Below are positions 35,176 through 47,699 of a DNA stretch of 64,000 nt, piece after piece. The stretch is taken from contig MNCI01035304.1 of assembly GCA_015680685.1 (NCBI GenBank), positions 35,324 to 99,323 of the forward strand, in the 5' to 3' direction. The notes beneath the pieces are model-generated. The model saw only the letters and a list, made by a program, of their open reading frames with translations, was not told the DNA's origin and ran no database searches. Source of the stretch: Gnetum montanum (taxonomy: Eukaryota > Streptophyta > Gnetopsida > Gnetales > Gnetaceae). How positions within the stretch are numbered: position 1 is the first letter of the stretch; each line of letters begins with the position of its first letter. Made by a program: the position numbers and the translations under genes.

Positions 35176-35789
35176 TCACAATTTTATTTTTCATTTTTGA
35201 GTGTTTTCCTACATGCTCTCTCCACCATTGGGTAGATTGGACCCCATTTTCGATTCCCCTAGAACCCCACTGGACAAAAGCCAAAGAGTATCTTCAACAC
35301 TTAACCAAAATTCTAGGTGCTCAAGAGAGCATAGCCAACTCCAGCATAGCTAGCGTAGCACTAGAGTTAGCCATTTTTAGCAACTTTCATAATTAGCATT
35401 TTTTTCTACATTTCCACAGATAGTATTGTTTCTGCATTTTCATGGATATCATTTTTTCTACATTTTCATGCTTAGAATTTTTTCTGTATTTTCATATTTA
35501 GCCAAATTTTTTTAGTTTCATACTTTGCCAATTTTCTATAGTTTTACACTTAGTTAATTTTTTGTAGTTTCTACACTTTGTCATTTTTCTACATTTTTAC
35601 ACTTAGCCATTTCTCTACATTTTTATACTTAGCCATTCTTCTGTACTTTTCAAAGTTAACCATATTTTACAAACAATAACTCTCACAACATAATCTATGA
35701 ATATGAATCCAAATCAACCTTTCATGTCAATGTCTAATACATTTGACACCACAATCCACCCAAAGTGTGCCACACTAAGCCATGAATAA

Positions 35790-37330
35790 TACAATTTTTT
35801 TTGTGCCAAAATCCAAGCAGGATTACCAATGGATTTCCTTTACTTGAAGGTAAAATTGGACTACGAATCAGTCCACCAAGATAGACAGTAGTACAACCCC
35901 TCCTTGTTCAACATAATCCCACTCAAGGAGTCCTACCACTAGCTATTGTCCCAACTCATCTGTGCAAACAAGCATGATGCATGGACAAACTATGAGGAAG
36001 CCTCATAGGAGGAAGAAGATGAGTTTGAGGCCCACTCCGAATGCGAGAGACCCCTCTACACCATCTTCCAAAAATTGCTCCCTAGTACAGTCCCTGCTTA
36101 GTTTGGTCCACCCATCCTCTATGAGATGGTGATCATGCTGATTCAACCTTCCTTGCAAGTGACTACTACATTTATCCAAATCTATGCTCATGCAGGGGCC
36201 ACCTCCTAGCCCTAGAAAATTTAGCCATCCCACCTTGCATTTGTCTCATCCATGCCCATGGCAATTGTCCAACCCACTCATGTGTGGTCCACCTCGATCA
36301 TTGCATCCATCCCTCAACCAAAACATCAACTAAACCTATCCACTATGGTGTTAAACTAGCAACGATCGTTTGCTACAATGTTAAACTAGCAAACCCTGCA
36401 ACCAACAATCCAACCCTATGCTATGCAACCAACACAAGCTTAGCCAATGCAACTAGTTAGCACATCCCCAAGCTTGTATTAGGCATTTTAGCTAATCCAA
36501 AGTTTGATGAAGGAGATCAACCAACTTAAAGCTGCCTCTTCTAAAACTATCAAGATGGTGGACTTCTACCAAGACGACCCCATAAGTCCTACAGTCACAA
36601 CTGACTCTCCCAACTGTGGTCCAGCTACCTCAACTCACCAAGTACAATGGTAAAAGGGATCCCAATGCACACTTGGTCACATTTCAATCTAAGTTCCTAC
36701 TCCTTTAAGCCTAGCCACATGCCATCATGTGCATGTTCCAAATGTCACTCACTAGCAAGTCCTTAGATTGGTATCTTGCACTACCTAAGGCCTCAATCTC
36801 TTTTTTGGAGGATCTCATAAGCTAGTTTGTGACACACTTCAAGTACAACCTAAAGCTTGAAGCAACCCTTGACCAACTCATGCAAGTCAAGCAGGGGTCC
36901 CTAGAGCCCATGCCAAAATTCCTCCAATGCTAGACAACCACATTAAGTTAAATATGTGAACCCTAGCAAAGATGCATCTACTAGCCATCTTCAAGGGTGT
37001 AGTGAACAACCTCATCAAGTCCAAAATATATTACTTGGCCCCAAGGCTCTCAACCAAGCATTTTCCGAAATCAAGGGCATAGAGAAGGTAGCACAAGCCA
37101 ATAATGACCTAGCCTACATGGCCTATAGAAACCAGCACGTATGCAAGCAAAAAAACACAACAGTGGCAATAGTAGCCATACCTACAAAAGCAACCAACCA
37201 AGGCCCAAAGGCTAAGCAACCCAAGGCCCCAATACACAAAGTTTCCAACTCACCTACATTGACAGCGGCCACCCCAAGGCCCAACTTTGAGCACAAGAAT
37301 CACTCAAAGTATACACCACTACCAATATAA
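35790..37330 (+). pseudogene. gag: E3 gag, decayed
   Basis: An acidic block, EEEDEFEAHSECE, is near 36012-36050. The family signature KMVDFYQDDPISPTV follows at 36552-36600. A LDWYLALPKAS-type block is at 36763-36800. The open stretch 36956-37330 ends the domain with EIKGIEKVAQANNDLAYMAY and a basic Lys/Pro tail. C content is higher than in E1 and E2, suggesting fewer C-to-T changes. The 5' leader 35176-35790 is T-rich and non-coding, with repeated ACATTTT.ACACTTAGCCA units. Confidence 0.7.
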
Positions 37331-38300
37331 CTCTCTGAACTATTGGAGAAACTCCTAAAAATTGGGTGAATCCAATACAAATGAGTATCAAAAATTTCCT
37401 ACCAACAACATGATAGATACTATGAACTACTGAGAAATACCACCTTAATAGTACCAAACGAGCCTCCAGTCCCACAACACTTCAAGATGGACCAATATTT
37501 TCATTACCACTAGATGTCTAGTCATAGTACAAACAACTATCATGCTTTGAAAAATGACTTGCAAATAATGATAGAACGAGATCAATTGGTGCTCAACACA
37601 ATGAGCCAATCCAACAAAGACAATGCCCCCTACATCATAAACTCCATCAGTGTAGCTAGCATGTCTAAACCTATGTAACAACCTTTTTGATCTGCATGCC
37701 TCCTAGCAAGGCAAGGATCCCCTCGGCCTCCACAAGTAAGAGGCCCCTTTTTATTATCAAAGTGCCACCTCAAGCACCTAAAAAACCCTTTGTGGTCTAG
37801 TTCCCAAACCAATCATCTACTAAGACATTAAACTAGCAACCAAACCAATTGTCCTCTAAGACATTAAATTGCATGACACAGTAGCAACAACCACTAAGCA
37901 ACCTTTTATCATTAAGGTGCCACAACAAGTTGGCCCCGTAAAAAATCCTAAACCACCATTTTTCATAAGGGTGCCATAACATGATGACCCCTCACCTACC
38001 CAAATCCCAACAGTGGACAACATCTTAGCCTCTTCTCCTTTGATGGTTGACCCCACTAACAACTTGGGTAGGCCTACAAAATGGCAATGCAAGAGGAAAA
38101 ATGAGCATCTTGCAACTTCCATGGTCAAAGAAAAGGCCATAACCAACAAGCAACAATCGAACACTGGGGCCCTTGCCCCCAAGCAAGCCGAGCAACCCAA
38201 GCTGAAGTCCCCTCCACGAGAGATTCATATCTCAAGCCATATGGAGGAAGTTAAGGCCAACACAAAAACTGACAATAAGGACTTCGTAATTGCACTAGCC
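37330..38300 (+). pseudogene. E3 Gag-protease linker with four PFxIKVP motifs
   Basis: RPLFIIKVPP (37741-37770), KPFVV.FPN (near 37787), QPFIIKVPQ (near 37896) and PPFFIRVP (near 37951) occur within 240 bases. The open frame 38013-38303 follows: Lys-rich, with HMEEVKANTKTDNKDFVIAL matching HMEKF..TTNDKDFLNVI in E2. It is the copy with most motif repeats. Confidence 0.6.
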
Positions 38301-39010
38301 TAGGTAAAACAAATACTTAAGTAAAAGAACACAACATTGAGCTTGTACAACCTAGTCATGACCTCATCTACTCATCGTCAAGCATTGGCATGATGTTGGC
38401 CTTTATTCTTGTTATAGAGGACATCCCTGTAGATGAGAACACCATCCGTGTAATGATGTTTCCCCTTGCACCACAAGAATCAAGTTTAACATCCCTTGCA
38501 TTTCATGACAATGTAGTCAAGTTCAACCATAAACAAGGGGAGGTTACTATAGCTCCATTGTCAATTAGCATACATGTTGGGTAGTGCACCATTCGCAAAG
38601 TGCATGTTGATGATGGTGTAGTAACAAATGTAGTCCTGTACTCTGTCATCGACAAGCTAGGCCTAGCAGATGAAATTAGGCTAACCAGAACTACATGTCT
38701 AAGATCCTTCAATGGATCATGTGTCGTCATTAGGGGTAGAATCAACTTAGCCTTTGTGGTAGGAGAGTAATTCCCCACCAGCATAGATTTCACTATCATA
38801 GAGGAGATGCCAACCTTTAACCTGATCCTACGCAAGCCTTGGCTAGCCCAACTATGGGCTGTCTCCTCTCCTATCCATCAAGAAATCCACCTTCCATATG
38901 AAGCTAGTCAAGTTATCATCCATGGTGATAACATCCCCCCCCCCCACCCCCTCAGCTACCCACAACATAGACATGGAGTAAGAGTTAGAGGTGGAGTTTC
39001 TTGATTGTAC
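38300..39010 (+). pseudogene. E3 aspartic protease, decayed
   Basis: After TLSLYNLVMTSS (38337-38372) the active-site block reads KVHVDDGVVTNVVLY, with DDG at 38609-38617. LRSFNGSCVVIRGRI and FVVGE follow, then FNLILRKPWLAQLWAVSSPI and HQEIHLPYE (38816-38902). LRKP replaces the usual LGRP. A run of 11 C at 38935-38945 shifts the frame after VIIHGDN. Otherwise this is the most intact protease of the family here. Confidence 0.75.
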
Positions 39011-39384
39011 ACTTACAGCAACCAACACAATGCCTAAGGCTAACATACCCAAATGAGTGGTTAAAGCCAACAAACTCCTAGAGGACTCTAGGTCGTGTGC
39101 ATCCCCTAATACAAAATAGATTAGGAAACAACTATTTGATCAAGGCACTCCTTTCGCCAAAAATGTGCTAGGCACCTACCTACCCCTTGCCTCCACTTGC
39201 CATGCATTTTTGACTTTCATTTGCATCACACTAGTCTACACATTTACATTTCGCCTACTCACTTAGATCACACATTTCATTTTATTCATGCATTTTTATG
39301 CATTCATCCACTTAGCCTATGCATTGCATTTGAAAAACATCAAAAACACATAAAAATCATAAACATTAAAATTACAAAAACATT

Positions 39385-39970
39385 TATGGCCTGCAATGGC
39401 CTTAAACTGGCAATCATGGTGCAAAAGGCCTTAAACTAGCAACCCCTTTGTGATGGCCTTGAATGGACTTAAACTAGCAATGGCCCAAAACTAGCAACAC
39501 TTAATAGCCCAAACTAGCCCTAAACTATCGTTGTAGCCCAAAATAGCCTTAAACTATTACTCTTTACATTGCTTTCCTTTCATTTATGCATTTTAACTCT
39601 GTTTATGATAGGTGTTGCTTGATGTTGTTTTTCTAGCTAATGTTTTTTAGGATCTTGCAGGCACACAACATGACTACACATGCCACATCACATGTCACAT
39701 AAGCAAGGTAAGCACTCATCCACCATGATGCAAAAAACTAGCACAGATAGTCTGCTATAACTATAAACTAGTCTACCAGTCTGTTATGACTAGAAACTAG
39801 CATAGATCATCCTTGGGTCATGACATTAAACTAGCACAACATCCATCATCCACTACAACATTAAAATGGCACCCCAGTAGTCTGATAGGATTATAAACTA
39901 GCACATCATGATCTACCAGGACCTTAAACTGGGTTCACGGTTTGCTAGGACTTTAAGCTAGCATGTTCTA
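39385..39970 (+). repeat. E3 block of GGCCTTAAACTAGCA repeats
   Basis: More than ten copies of a 25-45-base unit with the core CCTTAAACTAGCA or ACTATAAACTAGCA occur, interrupted at 39560-39700 by other sequence. In E2 similar units lie in two places, after the protease (18640-18740) and after the integrase (49990-50060). The E3 block therefore appears to join the two. Confidence 0.65.
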
Positions 39971-41170
39971 GATTTGTTGGAGAACCTACCATTGGTGAAA
40001 CCCTTGGGGCACTTGCAACATCATCGCCTCCCACCATTCTGCTAATATTTTGGAGCACCTGCCATTAGTGTGTGACCTTCAGAGGACTTGCAACATCATC
40101 ACCCTAGCACTTTCATTGGCTTCTTAAGCACTTGCAACTAGCATAGCATTTGACGCATTTACAACATTTTCACATCCAACACTTCCAGCATCTTCACATT
40201 TGGCATTTGCATTTGCATTTTATGTTGTGTGGTTTTCTTCTCTTCTTGAAGTTGTATTTGTAAGACCAAAGGTAGTTGTGCAAAGATGCATCTCATCGCA
40301 ATAGCAAGTCACCACATCACTTCAATGTGCATGATTGGACTAGTTAAGCCACTCAGGAGTGCACATCCCCCTCATCCTGTTATAGCCAATGCACATCCAT
40401 TTCTACATCCTAATAGCCTCTCATCTCATGCATACTTATAATTGTGCATCCCTTTGACGCATATGCACTGTGACACATATGGCATTTTCTTCACATTAAC
40501 TATAGAACCCAAGGTGGACATAACACAACTTATCCCATGGGGAGCCTTTGTTCACTGGTCAAGGCCTAAGCAAATGTAATGCAACACATCCTAGGGAGGA
40601 AACACTTGTCCTATAGACGTGACATGGTTGCATTGAAGCAAAGCCCATCTACTCAATGGCCCACACCTTCCAACTAGCATTTAGTAGTAAGCTAAACCCA
40701 ATGGAGGTTCGCCTTGCAACAAAGCAAAGAAGAAAAAGTAAAAAGTAAAGAAAAGAAAAGAAAAAAATAAAAAATAAAAAAAATGAGAAAGGGGAAAAGC
40801 ACATCCCTAAGAAAATTGATAATGTTTCAATTTTGCTACTAGCCCAGCCTTAGGTTGACTTTGAATCTCTCTTGAGTACTCTGATGAGAGGTCAATGTTT
40901 CAGGGGCAAGCCACTTTATGTCATGATCATTGTCAACCATGCTGAATTCACATCTTACATCATGATACACTATTTGCATTTCATCTCCCTAGCATTTCCT
41001 ACACCCTTTTCCCTCAGCATACCCTTACCCACAGCACTCTTGAACATGGTGGAATGACACCTGATCTAGTACTGATGACTAATGTTGGTCCCACATCCGC
41101 TATGATGTTCTAAAATTCTTTGTTGACATCTCTCAAGCCACTCCTCTAAACATCAACAAAGAGGGTCCAT
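39970..41170 (+). other. E3 3' non-coding region and polypurine tract
   Basis: It contains TTGTATTTGTAAGACC and the conserved CATCTCATCGCAATAGCAAG (40289-40308), shared with E1 and E2 downstream of integrase. An A-rich low-complexity stretch runs at 40725-40800. It ends in AACAAAGAGGGTCCAT (41155-41170), the polypurine tract. No coding signal. Confidence 0.6.
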
Positions 41171-43020
41171 TGAAACACCACAAAATTTTGGGTCTCGACA
41201 TCTCGACCACAAATTCGGCTAAGTGTCAAAATGATGACACTTTGCCCAAATTTTTCTCAGTGTTGAGTGTAGTCAACTCCAACTACCAGATTTGCAAAAT
41301 TTTTCTAAGTGTCAAAACAAAGATTCTTTTTGCAAATTTTTCTAAGTGCTGGGACCACACTCTCTACTACATTAGAGTGTAGTTAGCTTTAATAGCCAAT
41401 TTTCTACAATTTTGGCTAAGTGTCAGAATGATGACACAAGCTATAGAAATTTTTATAAGTGTTGTGCTACGTTGGGCACTGTAGCTATTACGCTCTAGCA
41501 TTGTAGCTATTACACCCTAGCACTATAGCTCTAGCACTGTAGCTATTACATTGTAGCTATTATGCTTTGGCACTATAGCTACTATGCTCTACTATGCTCT
41601 AAAGAATAACAAGCATAGCTAACACAAAAATGGCTAGTTTTGCAAAAAAAAAAAAATTTAAGTGTTGTGCTACACTCCCATTGCCCTTGCTATGCTCTAG
41701 AGCATAGCTAGCGTAGTTAGCATGGGATACCAGTTTTGCAAAAAATTTTCTAATTGCTAAGTTATGCATCCCACATGTAACATGGGGCGAGTGTAGTAAG
41801 ATATAGAAATTTTTCTAAGTGTTATGCTATGCTCTCATTGCCCCTACTATGCTCTACAGCATAGCTAGAATAGCCAACATCTCAATGGCACATTTTGCCT
41901 AAGTTTCAAGCCAGAATCTATCAAGCTAGCTCAGTATGGAAGAGGCATTTGGTATATTTTCTAACTCCTAAGGCTACCCCTCCTACTACACTCTAGAGCA
42001 TAGCTAGTGTAAGAAGAACAAGGACTACAATTTTTACCAGATTCTTCTAAGTATCCATGCCACGTCCTATCCCTAAGCAATGTCTTGTGTCCTACATGTA
42101 ATACAAGGTGAGTGTAGTAGCCAGAGTTAGAAAATTTTTTGAACTTTTTCTAGTCACCTACAAACTTAGAAAATTTTCTAGATTTCTCTTGTAGTCCCAC
42201 CTACCACATTGCCACATGGCACTTGATCTGTATTTTGGGCTAACCCTAGCCCTATAAATACCCCTACACCCTAATGTTTTAGGGGGGCTTCCATTTTTCA
42301 GGTTGTTGGTAGTTGGCACTTTCATTTGGCATTTGGCATTTTGGCATCTTGGAACTTAGCTTCACGGGTGAATGAGACCTAGAGCACATCACACTGGCAA
42401 AGAGGCATAGTTGCACCACATAGTACATAGTAGCCCCATTGTAGCCCTGCACCATCACTACATCACATGGTACACTGCAATAGCTAACCTGGTAAGCACA
42501 GTTCATCACGGTGAGCACCATACTTCATGGTCCAACACCATCGAGATTATATGTTCTAACTACACCTATTATACACTATGTACCTTCTGAGACCCTTTTC
42601 AAGTTAACTACACTCCCATTTGGGGTGGTGTTTCATTTCTCTCTCCTATTTCTAGCATTTTCTTACATTTTTCTTGCATATTTTCATACTTTTTCATGCA
42701 TTGTCATGTTGTACTATGCTCAGGTGGTAGTCTCTATGGGTTGACACATTTGTTTCAGTCAAAACCCTTCGTTACGCTCTACACTTAGCACCACAAAGTA
42801 CTATTTTGCATTGTTTGCACTTGCATTTTGTATAACCACACCACCCCCTAGTTTTATCCACCACCTTGATCGCAACCAACAAAGTCCCTATTCAATTGGC
42901 AAGATTGTTTAGGATGCTCCACCTCTGTTTCCAATAAGGCCCTCGCATAGAGGCAAGGTTAAGGTTGTGTGTCCATTAACCCCTTGGTGATTCCAGCGAC
43001 TGATGTTTTCGGTTGCTACA
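41171..43020 (+). repeat. E3 3' LTR (1850 bp)
   Basis: It starts TGAAACACCACAAAATTTTG and ends TTTTCGGTTGCTACA. TATAAATA is at 42253. The 22-base CACTATAGCTATTA repeats at about 41470-41600 differ in copy number from the 5' LTR. The E4 empty site is at 41683-41687 (CCCTT). Confidence 0.9.
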
Positions 43021-43025
43021 ATCTT
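43021..43025. repeat. E3 target-site duplication, right (ATCTT)
   Basis: Exact copy of 24685-24689. Confidence 0.85.
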
Positions 43026-46000
43026 GACAAGGACCCACATTAAGTACTCTAAAGATAACCAAAAATCCATGACTATGCTAAGAGTAGTCAAATTCTAAGC
43101 CATGACTACGCTAGAAGTAGTGGTTCCTAAATAGGCTACACTGAGGTTAACACTTGAAGAAGCCATAGAAAACTACCACTTTCATCCTATCTATTTGAAA
43201 CCTTGGATTTGATGTCATTCAACCCAAGAATATGGCTATGTATGATAGTTCTAGGCAAGATAACAAAACTACATTGAAGGGAAGATAAGGACTATGCTGG
43301 GCTAGTGTAGTTCCAACTACTAGCAATGTAGTCCATAATGAGATGTACTTCCAAAAGCCTATCCAACATCTAGAAGCCTTCAAACTAACTATCTAGCCCT
43401 ACCAAACCCTAGCTAGAACCCTTAACACCACTAAAACTTGATCATAGACACTCTAACTTTGATAAGAATCAAACCTCCTCATTAACTATGCTAAGAGAAG
43501 TGAGGGACTATGCTTGGCTAACGTAGTCCTAGCTATTGGTCAATGTAGGCCAACATCACATCTTTGCTTCTTGTAATCCTAAGTAGCATGTCAAGTTCAT
43601 TCAACCTTCAATTGACCCGAATTGACACACCATTTTACCAAAGCCTATTTTGAGCCTCTAGTAAGTCCAACGCATGGTTGATTGTAGTGATTGGTGTCAA
43701 TTTTTTCTTTTTTCCCATGACTACACTAGGAAAACCTAGGGACTACCTTGGGCCAATGTAGTCGTAGGATTCTAGCATTAAAAGAAATCATACAGACTAT
43801 TTCCCACCTCCAAAAGTACCTTTCAAAGCCTTAACACCTTGCCAGGATTCCTAGTAATTCCATACTACTCGTTGACTAATAAAAAATCCCAAGAAAATAA
43901 ATGGAACTAAGTTTCAACATGGGACTACACTTGGAACTGGGAGAACTACATTAGACCAACATAGTCCTAATGACTGCTTAGCATAGTCCATTTAAAACCC
44001 AAGAAACCATCACATGTAAACTCCAACTTAATTGTCGAGAACCTTGAGATATCAAACTAGGTCAAACCTCACCATTTGTGCCATTTTTCATCCAAAATTG
44101 GGCCTACTTTAAATGGGGAGATAGGACCATGCTGAGCAAGTGTAGTCCCTTCCCAAGGTCCAACATAGTCCCATTAACTATTAAAAACCATGGAAAATGA
44201 GTCCGATAAGGCATGAAATCTTAATTTAAGCTTGTTTGGTCATGAAACCTAGTTTCCTTTATAGTTTGACATCGATCATATGGACTACACTAATGGGAGA
44301 AGGAGGACTATGTTGGGCCAGTGTAGTCCATGCCTGAGCCTAGTGTAGTCCATTTCAAGTTGTAAAATCCATCACAAAGCCATAAAAATTAACCTCTAAG
44401 ACATCATAGAACTCCATTCAGAGTTGTCTAATTTCAAAACTTCAATTTCTCACCATTTCTTGCCACCTCCACGATGACTATGCTCACATAAGATGAGGAC
44501 TATGTTGTGCTAGTGTAGTCCCTTTTCAAGCCTAGTGTAGTCCATGAAAAATTTGTCAAGTTTACCCAAGATTAACCTAAATTTGATGCTAGTAAATGCT
44601 AAAAACTTTTATAAGCCTTTTTGACTCTAGGAATTAACATTTTCCATCACTTTCCCTCATGCCCATTCTTTTCACATTGGATGAAGACTAGGACTATGCT
44701 AGGCCAACATAGTTCCCCTTCAGGCCCAATGTAATCCATGAAAAATTGCATGAAAAACTTACCAAATTTGCCTAAGTTCACTACCATAAAATCACAAAAC
44801 TTTGTTAGAACTTCTATCAACCATGTGAATATTTTTTAATCATCCCAAGCTTGAACTATGCTAGGAAGAAATGGAACTATGTTGGGTTAGCATAGTCCTA
44901 GTCTAGGCTCAACATAGTCCACATTTTGACTCCAAAAACAAGCCAAAAATAACCTAGAAACTACTATTAGACCACTAGATCTTACATTTAAGTCAAAATT
45001 CATCATTTTCTAGCTCCAAATCCTTGACTATGCTGAGGAGGGACTGGGACTATGCTATGTTAGTGTAGTCCCTCTTGAACCCCATTGTAGTCCACACCAA
45101 ATAGCTGAAAAGAAACAAAATCCACTTTCAACAAACTATAGAGCATCACTGAAGCCTATGTTACCATGAAATGCATTATTTTCATCCATTTTTAATCATG
45201 AAATTCATGACTACACTAAGGGATGCTGAGACTATGATAGGCTAGTGTAGTCCGCCTATAGGCCCAACATAGTCCCCATAAACATGTTCAAAACTTCCCC
45301 AAATTTGTTCAAAATCCACTTTTAGGAGTCCTAGGACACATTAGAGTTAAATTTAGCCATGAAAATTAGTTTTTTAACCTTCCCAATGTTATTGCATAAA
45401 ATGGAGAACTAGGACTACACTAGGCTAGTATAGTCCCTACATAAGCCTAGTGTAGTCCACTTGAAAATGGTTAAAAATTCTCTAGAATTGCCCAAATTGA
45501 CTACTAAAAAAATTTAGACTCTACCAAAACATGATTAAACCATAGAACCTTGGGAAACATGCCAAAATCCATTCTTTTTCAACATTTTTTCATGTGGAAT
45601 CCTTAACTACATTGGCAACTACATGGCTAGTATAGTCCCATGGTATCTAATCATCCAAGCTCCAAACAAACATGAAAACTAGCAATTTTGGCATCAAAAC
45701 CATAGTTGAAGATACCAGTGAGTCCAGAAGCCCATTAGAATGGTCAATCAAGCCCTTGAACCAACCAAAATCCATCTTCCACTCCTGACTATGCTAAGGA
45801 AGCTAGGGACTATGCTGGGCTAGCATAGTTCCACCTGAAATGAAAAATGAAACAATGAAAACTGATAGTAACCATATCAGAATGGTCCAAAATTAATCTA
45901 GAATGACCAGAACCTTATCCCCATGATTCCCAATTTCATATTTTACCTTTTCTTAGCCATAGGAACCTCATAAACTCATTCATCCCCATGTGACTACATT

Positions 46001-46250
46001 AAGTCCTAGTAGCCTAGCATTGTCATCATAAGAAACAAGTTTTTCCAATTTTTGGAAGTGAAAACAGTATCAAAATTTGCCAATTTTCAGTACCTACCCT
46101 ACCTACACCACCAGAAGCCAAAAAATGGTCATACCAAACCCTTGAAAATGCCCCTAAAGGTTCACTATGCTAGAAGAAGGCAAGACTACACTAGGCTAGA
46201 GTAGTTCCAAGGAAGGCCCAGTGTAGTCAAAACAAAAGTTCCATTTTTTT
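43026..46250. repeat. E2 ~190-bp tandem array with palindromic core
   Basis: About 15 diverged units. The core is GGACTACACTA then GGC then TAGTGTAGTCC, an inverted repeat with 11-base arms; the copy at 45412-45436 has one mismatch. Other cores begin near 43289, 43503, 43737, 43943, 44125, 44305, 44497, 44690, 44873, 45047, 45229, 45804 and 46183. Most spacings are 174-214 bases. A half-core, AGTGTAGTCC, usually follows 20-25 bases later. The sequence between cores is AT-rich and non-coding, with a recurring CCAAAATTGAC-like stretch. Confidence 0.75.
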
Positions 46251-46479
46251 TCTTAAAAATAGCTCTAGAATGGCCTCCTCATGTGTCCCAACTCTTCCTA
46301 CAACCCTGTAGCCCCATACCATGGCCTAATAAGATGTAAAAGTAGCAAAATCCAATTTTTTTTAACTAGCATCAGCCAATTTTTGGCAACATCTAGCATT
46401 TTTTACTTGTTTTTAACCAAGTATCACTTAATATGCTTACGATCGCTATGCCGTATTAAAGTATGGATACCTCGAAGCA

Positions 46480-47570
46480 AATTGGCTTGCCTTTGAGCTT
46501 GAGTGGGCCTCATAGTGATGTTGAATGATATATTAATCCTGACTATTTTATATCTTGAGCTTGAGAGTTTTGTCAACCACATAGCCTTAATCAAAAAACC
46601 TCTACAATGGCCTAAAAGCCTAGTTAAAACCCTTTATTTAGGGGCTAGTGACATAACTGAAGACTCTCTTGCTAAGGTTCCTATCATAGCACGTAATGGT
46701 AAGGAGAAAATCCTTAAACTAAGTTGCTCACTAGAACCTCAACAGGCTCAGGACATCACTAAGGTCCTATAGGATAACATTAAGACCTTTGCCTATTCAT
46801 GTGAAGATATGATAGGCCTAGATCCATGGCTAGTCTAGCACAACATCATACTCAATCCTAGCATTAGATCACTTAAGCAAAAAGTGCACAAGATTAGACT
46901 AGATTTAGCCTTGGCAGTTCATGATAAAATCACAAAGCTATACCAAGCTAGTTTCATTAGAGCTATTGACTATGCAGATTGGGTATCCAACATCATGGTA
47001 GTCCCTAAGAAAAATGGGAGCATCCATATTTGCATCAATTTAAGAGACCTAAATAAGAAAACCATTAAAAATGAATTTCCTTTGCCTAGTATTAATCAAC
47101 TCATTAATACTAAATTTTGGCATGTCTTATTATCCTTTATGGATGGGTTCTTAAAATACAATCAAATTAGGATCAGCCCAAAGCACCAACTTAGCAAAAT
47201 GTTCATGACCCCTTAGGGAACCATTTGCTACATCATGATGAGTTTTGGCCTTAATAATGTAGAAGAAACCTATCAAAGAGCCATGATGTATATGTTTAGT
47301 TACTACATGTTAGGATTGCTCAACAATTATGTGGATGATAAAGCTATTAAGTCCAAAGTGACTAGTAACCATGCTAAGGACCTAGGCATTTTTCTTAGAC
47401 AATGTCTCAAATATGAGCTGAGGCTCAATCCTAAGAAATGTGTTTTCGATGTCAAGACTAGTAAGATACTTGACTTTGTAGTATCTAAAGTAGAGATTTG
47501 TGTCAATCCTGATAAGGTTAAGACCATATGCAAATTAGCATCACCTACCAACCTTAAAGAGCTTTAGGGA
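46480..47570 (+). pseudogene. pol: E2 reverse transcriptase, decayed
   Basis: The RT of a Tat-type Ty3/gypsy element. The leader segment (46503-46772) includes KTLYLGASDITEDS. Then come FAYSCEDMIGLDPWLV (near 46790-46838), DWVSNIMVVPKKNGSIHIC and NEFPLPSINQLINT, LLSFMDGFLKYNQIRI, FMTP.GTICY and SFGLNNVEETYQRAM. The catalytic YVDD is at 47328-47339 (NNYVDDKAIKSK). Open stretches 46884-47216 and 47235-47567 are separated by TAG at GTP.GT. No start near 46503 looks original; in giant relatives pol is reached by splicing or from a gag-pol precursor. Confidence 0.85.
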
Positions 47571-47699
47571 TTACAAGGTAGATTGCAATTTATTCATAGG
47601 TTCATTGCTAAGCTTATGGATAAGTTAGAACCCATGCAATACTTTCTTAAGAAAGGAGCTCACTATGAGTAGATTGTTCAATGCCAAGAAGCCTTGAAA

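Larger units (their letters stand above)
24690..43020 (+). mobile_element. E3: non-autonomous gag-protease LTR retrotransposon of the same family, carrying E4
   Basis: LTRs of about 1.85 kb, a tRNA-Asn type primer site, gag, linker, protease, a repeat block, a 3' region, a polypurine tract and a perfect ATCTT duplication are present. Without E4 the element is about 9.7 kb. There is no antisense frame, RT, RNase H or integrase; post-protease repeats run directly into 3' region sequence. It would depend on a full relative such as E2 for cDNA synthesis and integration. Confidence 0.85.

Noticed and set aside
38935-38951. Run of 11 C followed by ACCCCC, breaking the E3 protease tail
   Set aside because: Not treated as a programmed frameshift: the site is beyond the protease core and the copy is dead. 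Slippage or an assembly error is more likely.
40725-40800. A/G-rich tract as a possible polypurine tract of another element
   Set aside because: No LTR follows and no internal region precedes it; simple low-complexity sequence in the E3 3' region.
43026-46250. Array considered as a CRISPR array or as centromeric satellite
   Set aside because: Units are ~190 bases, diverged throughout, without unique spacers, and lie inside a retrotransposon. A few kb inside E2 does not make it a centromeric satellite.
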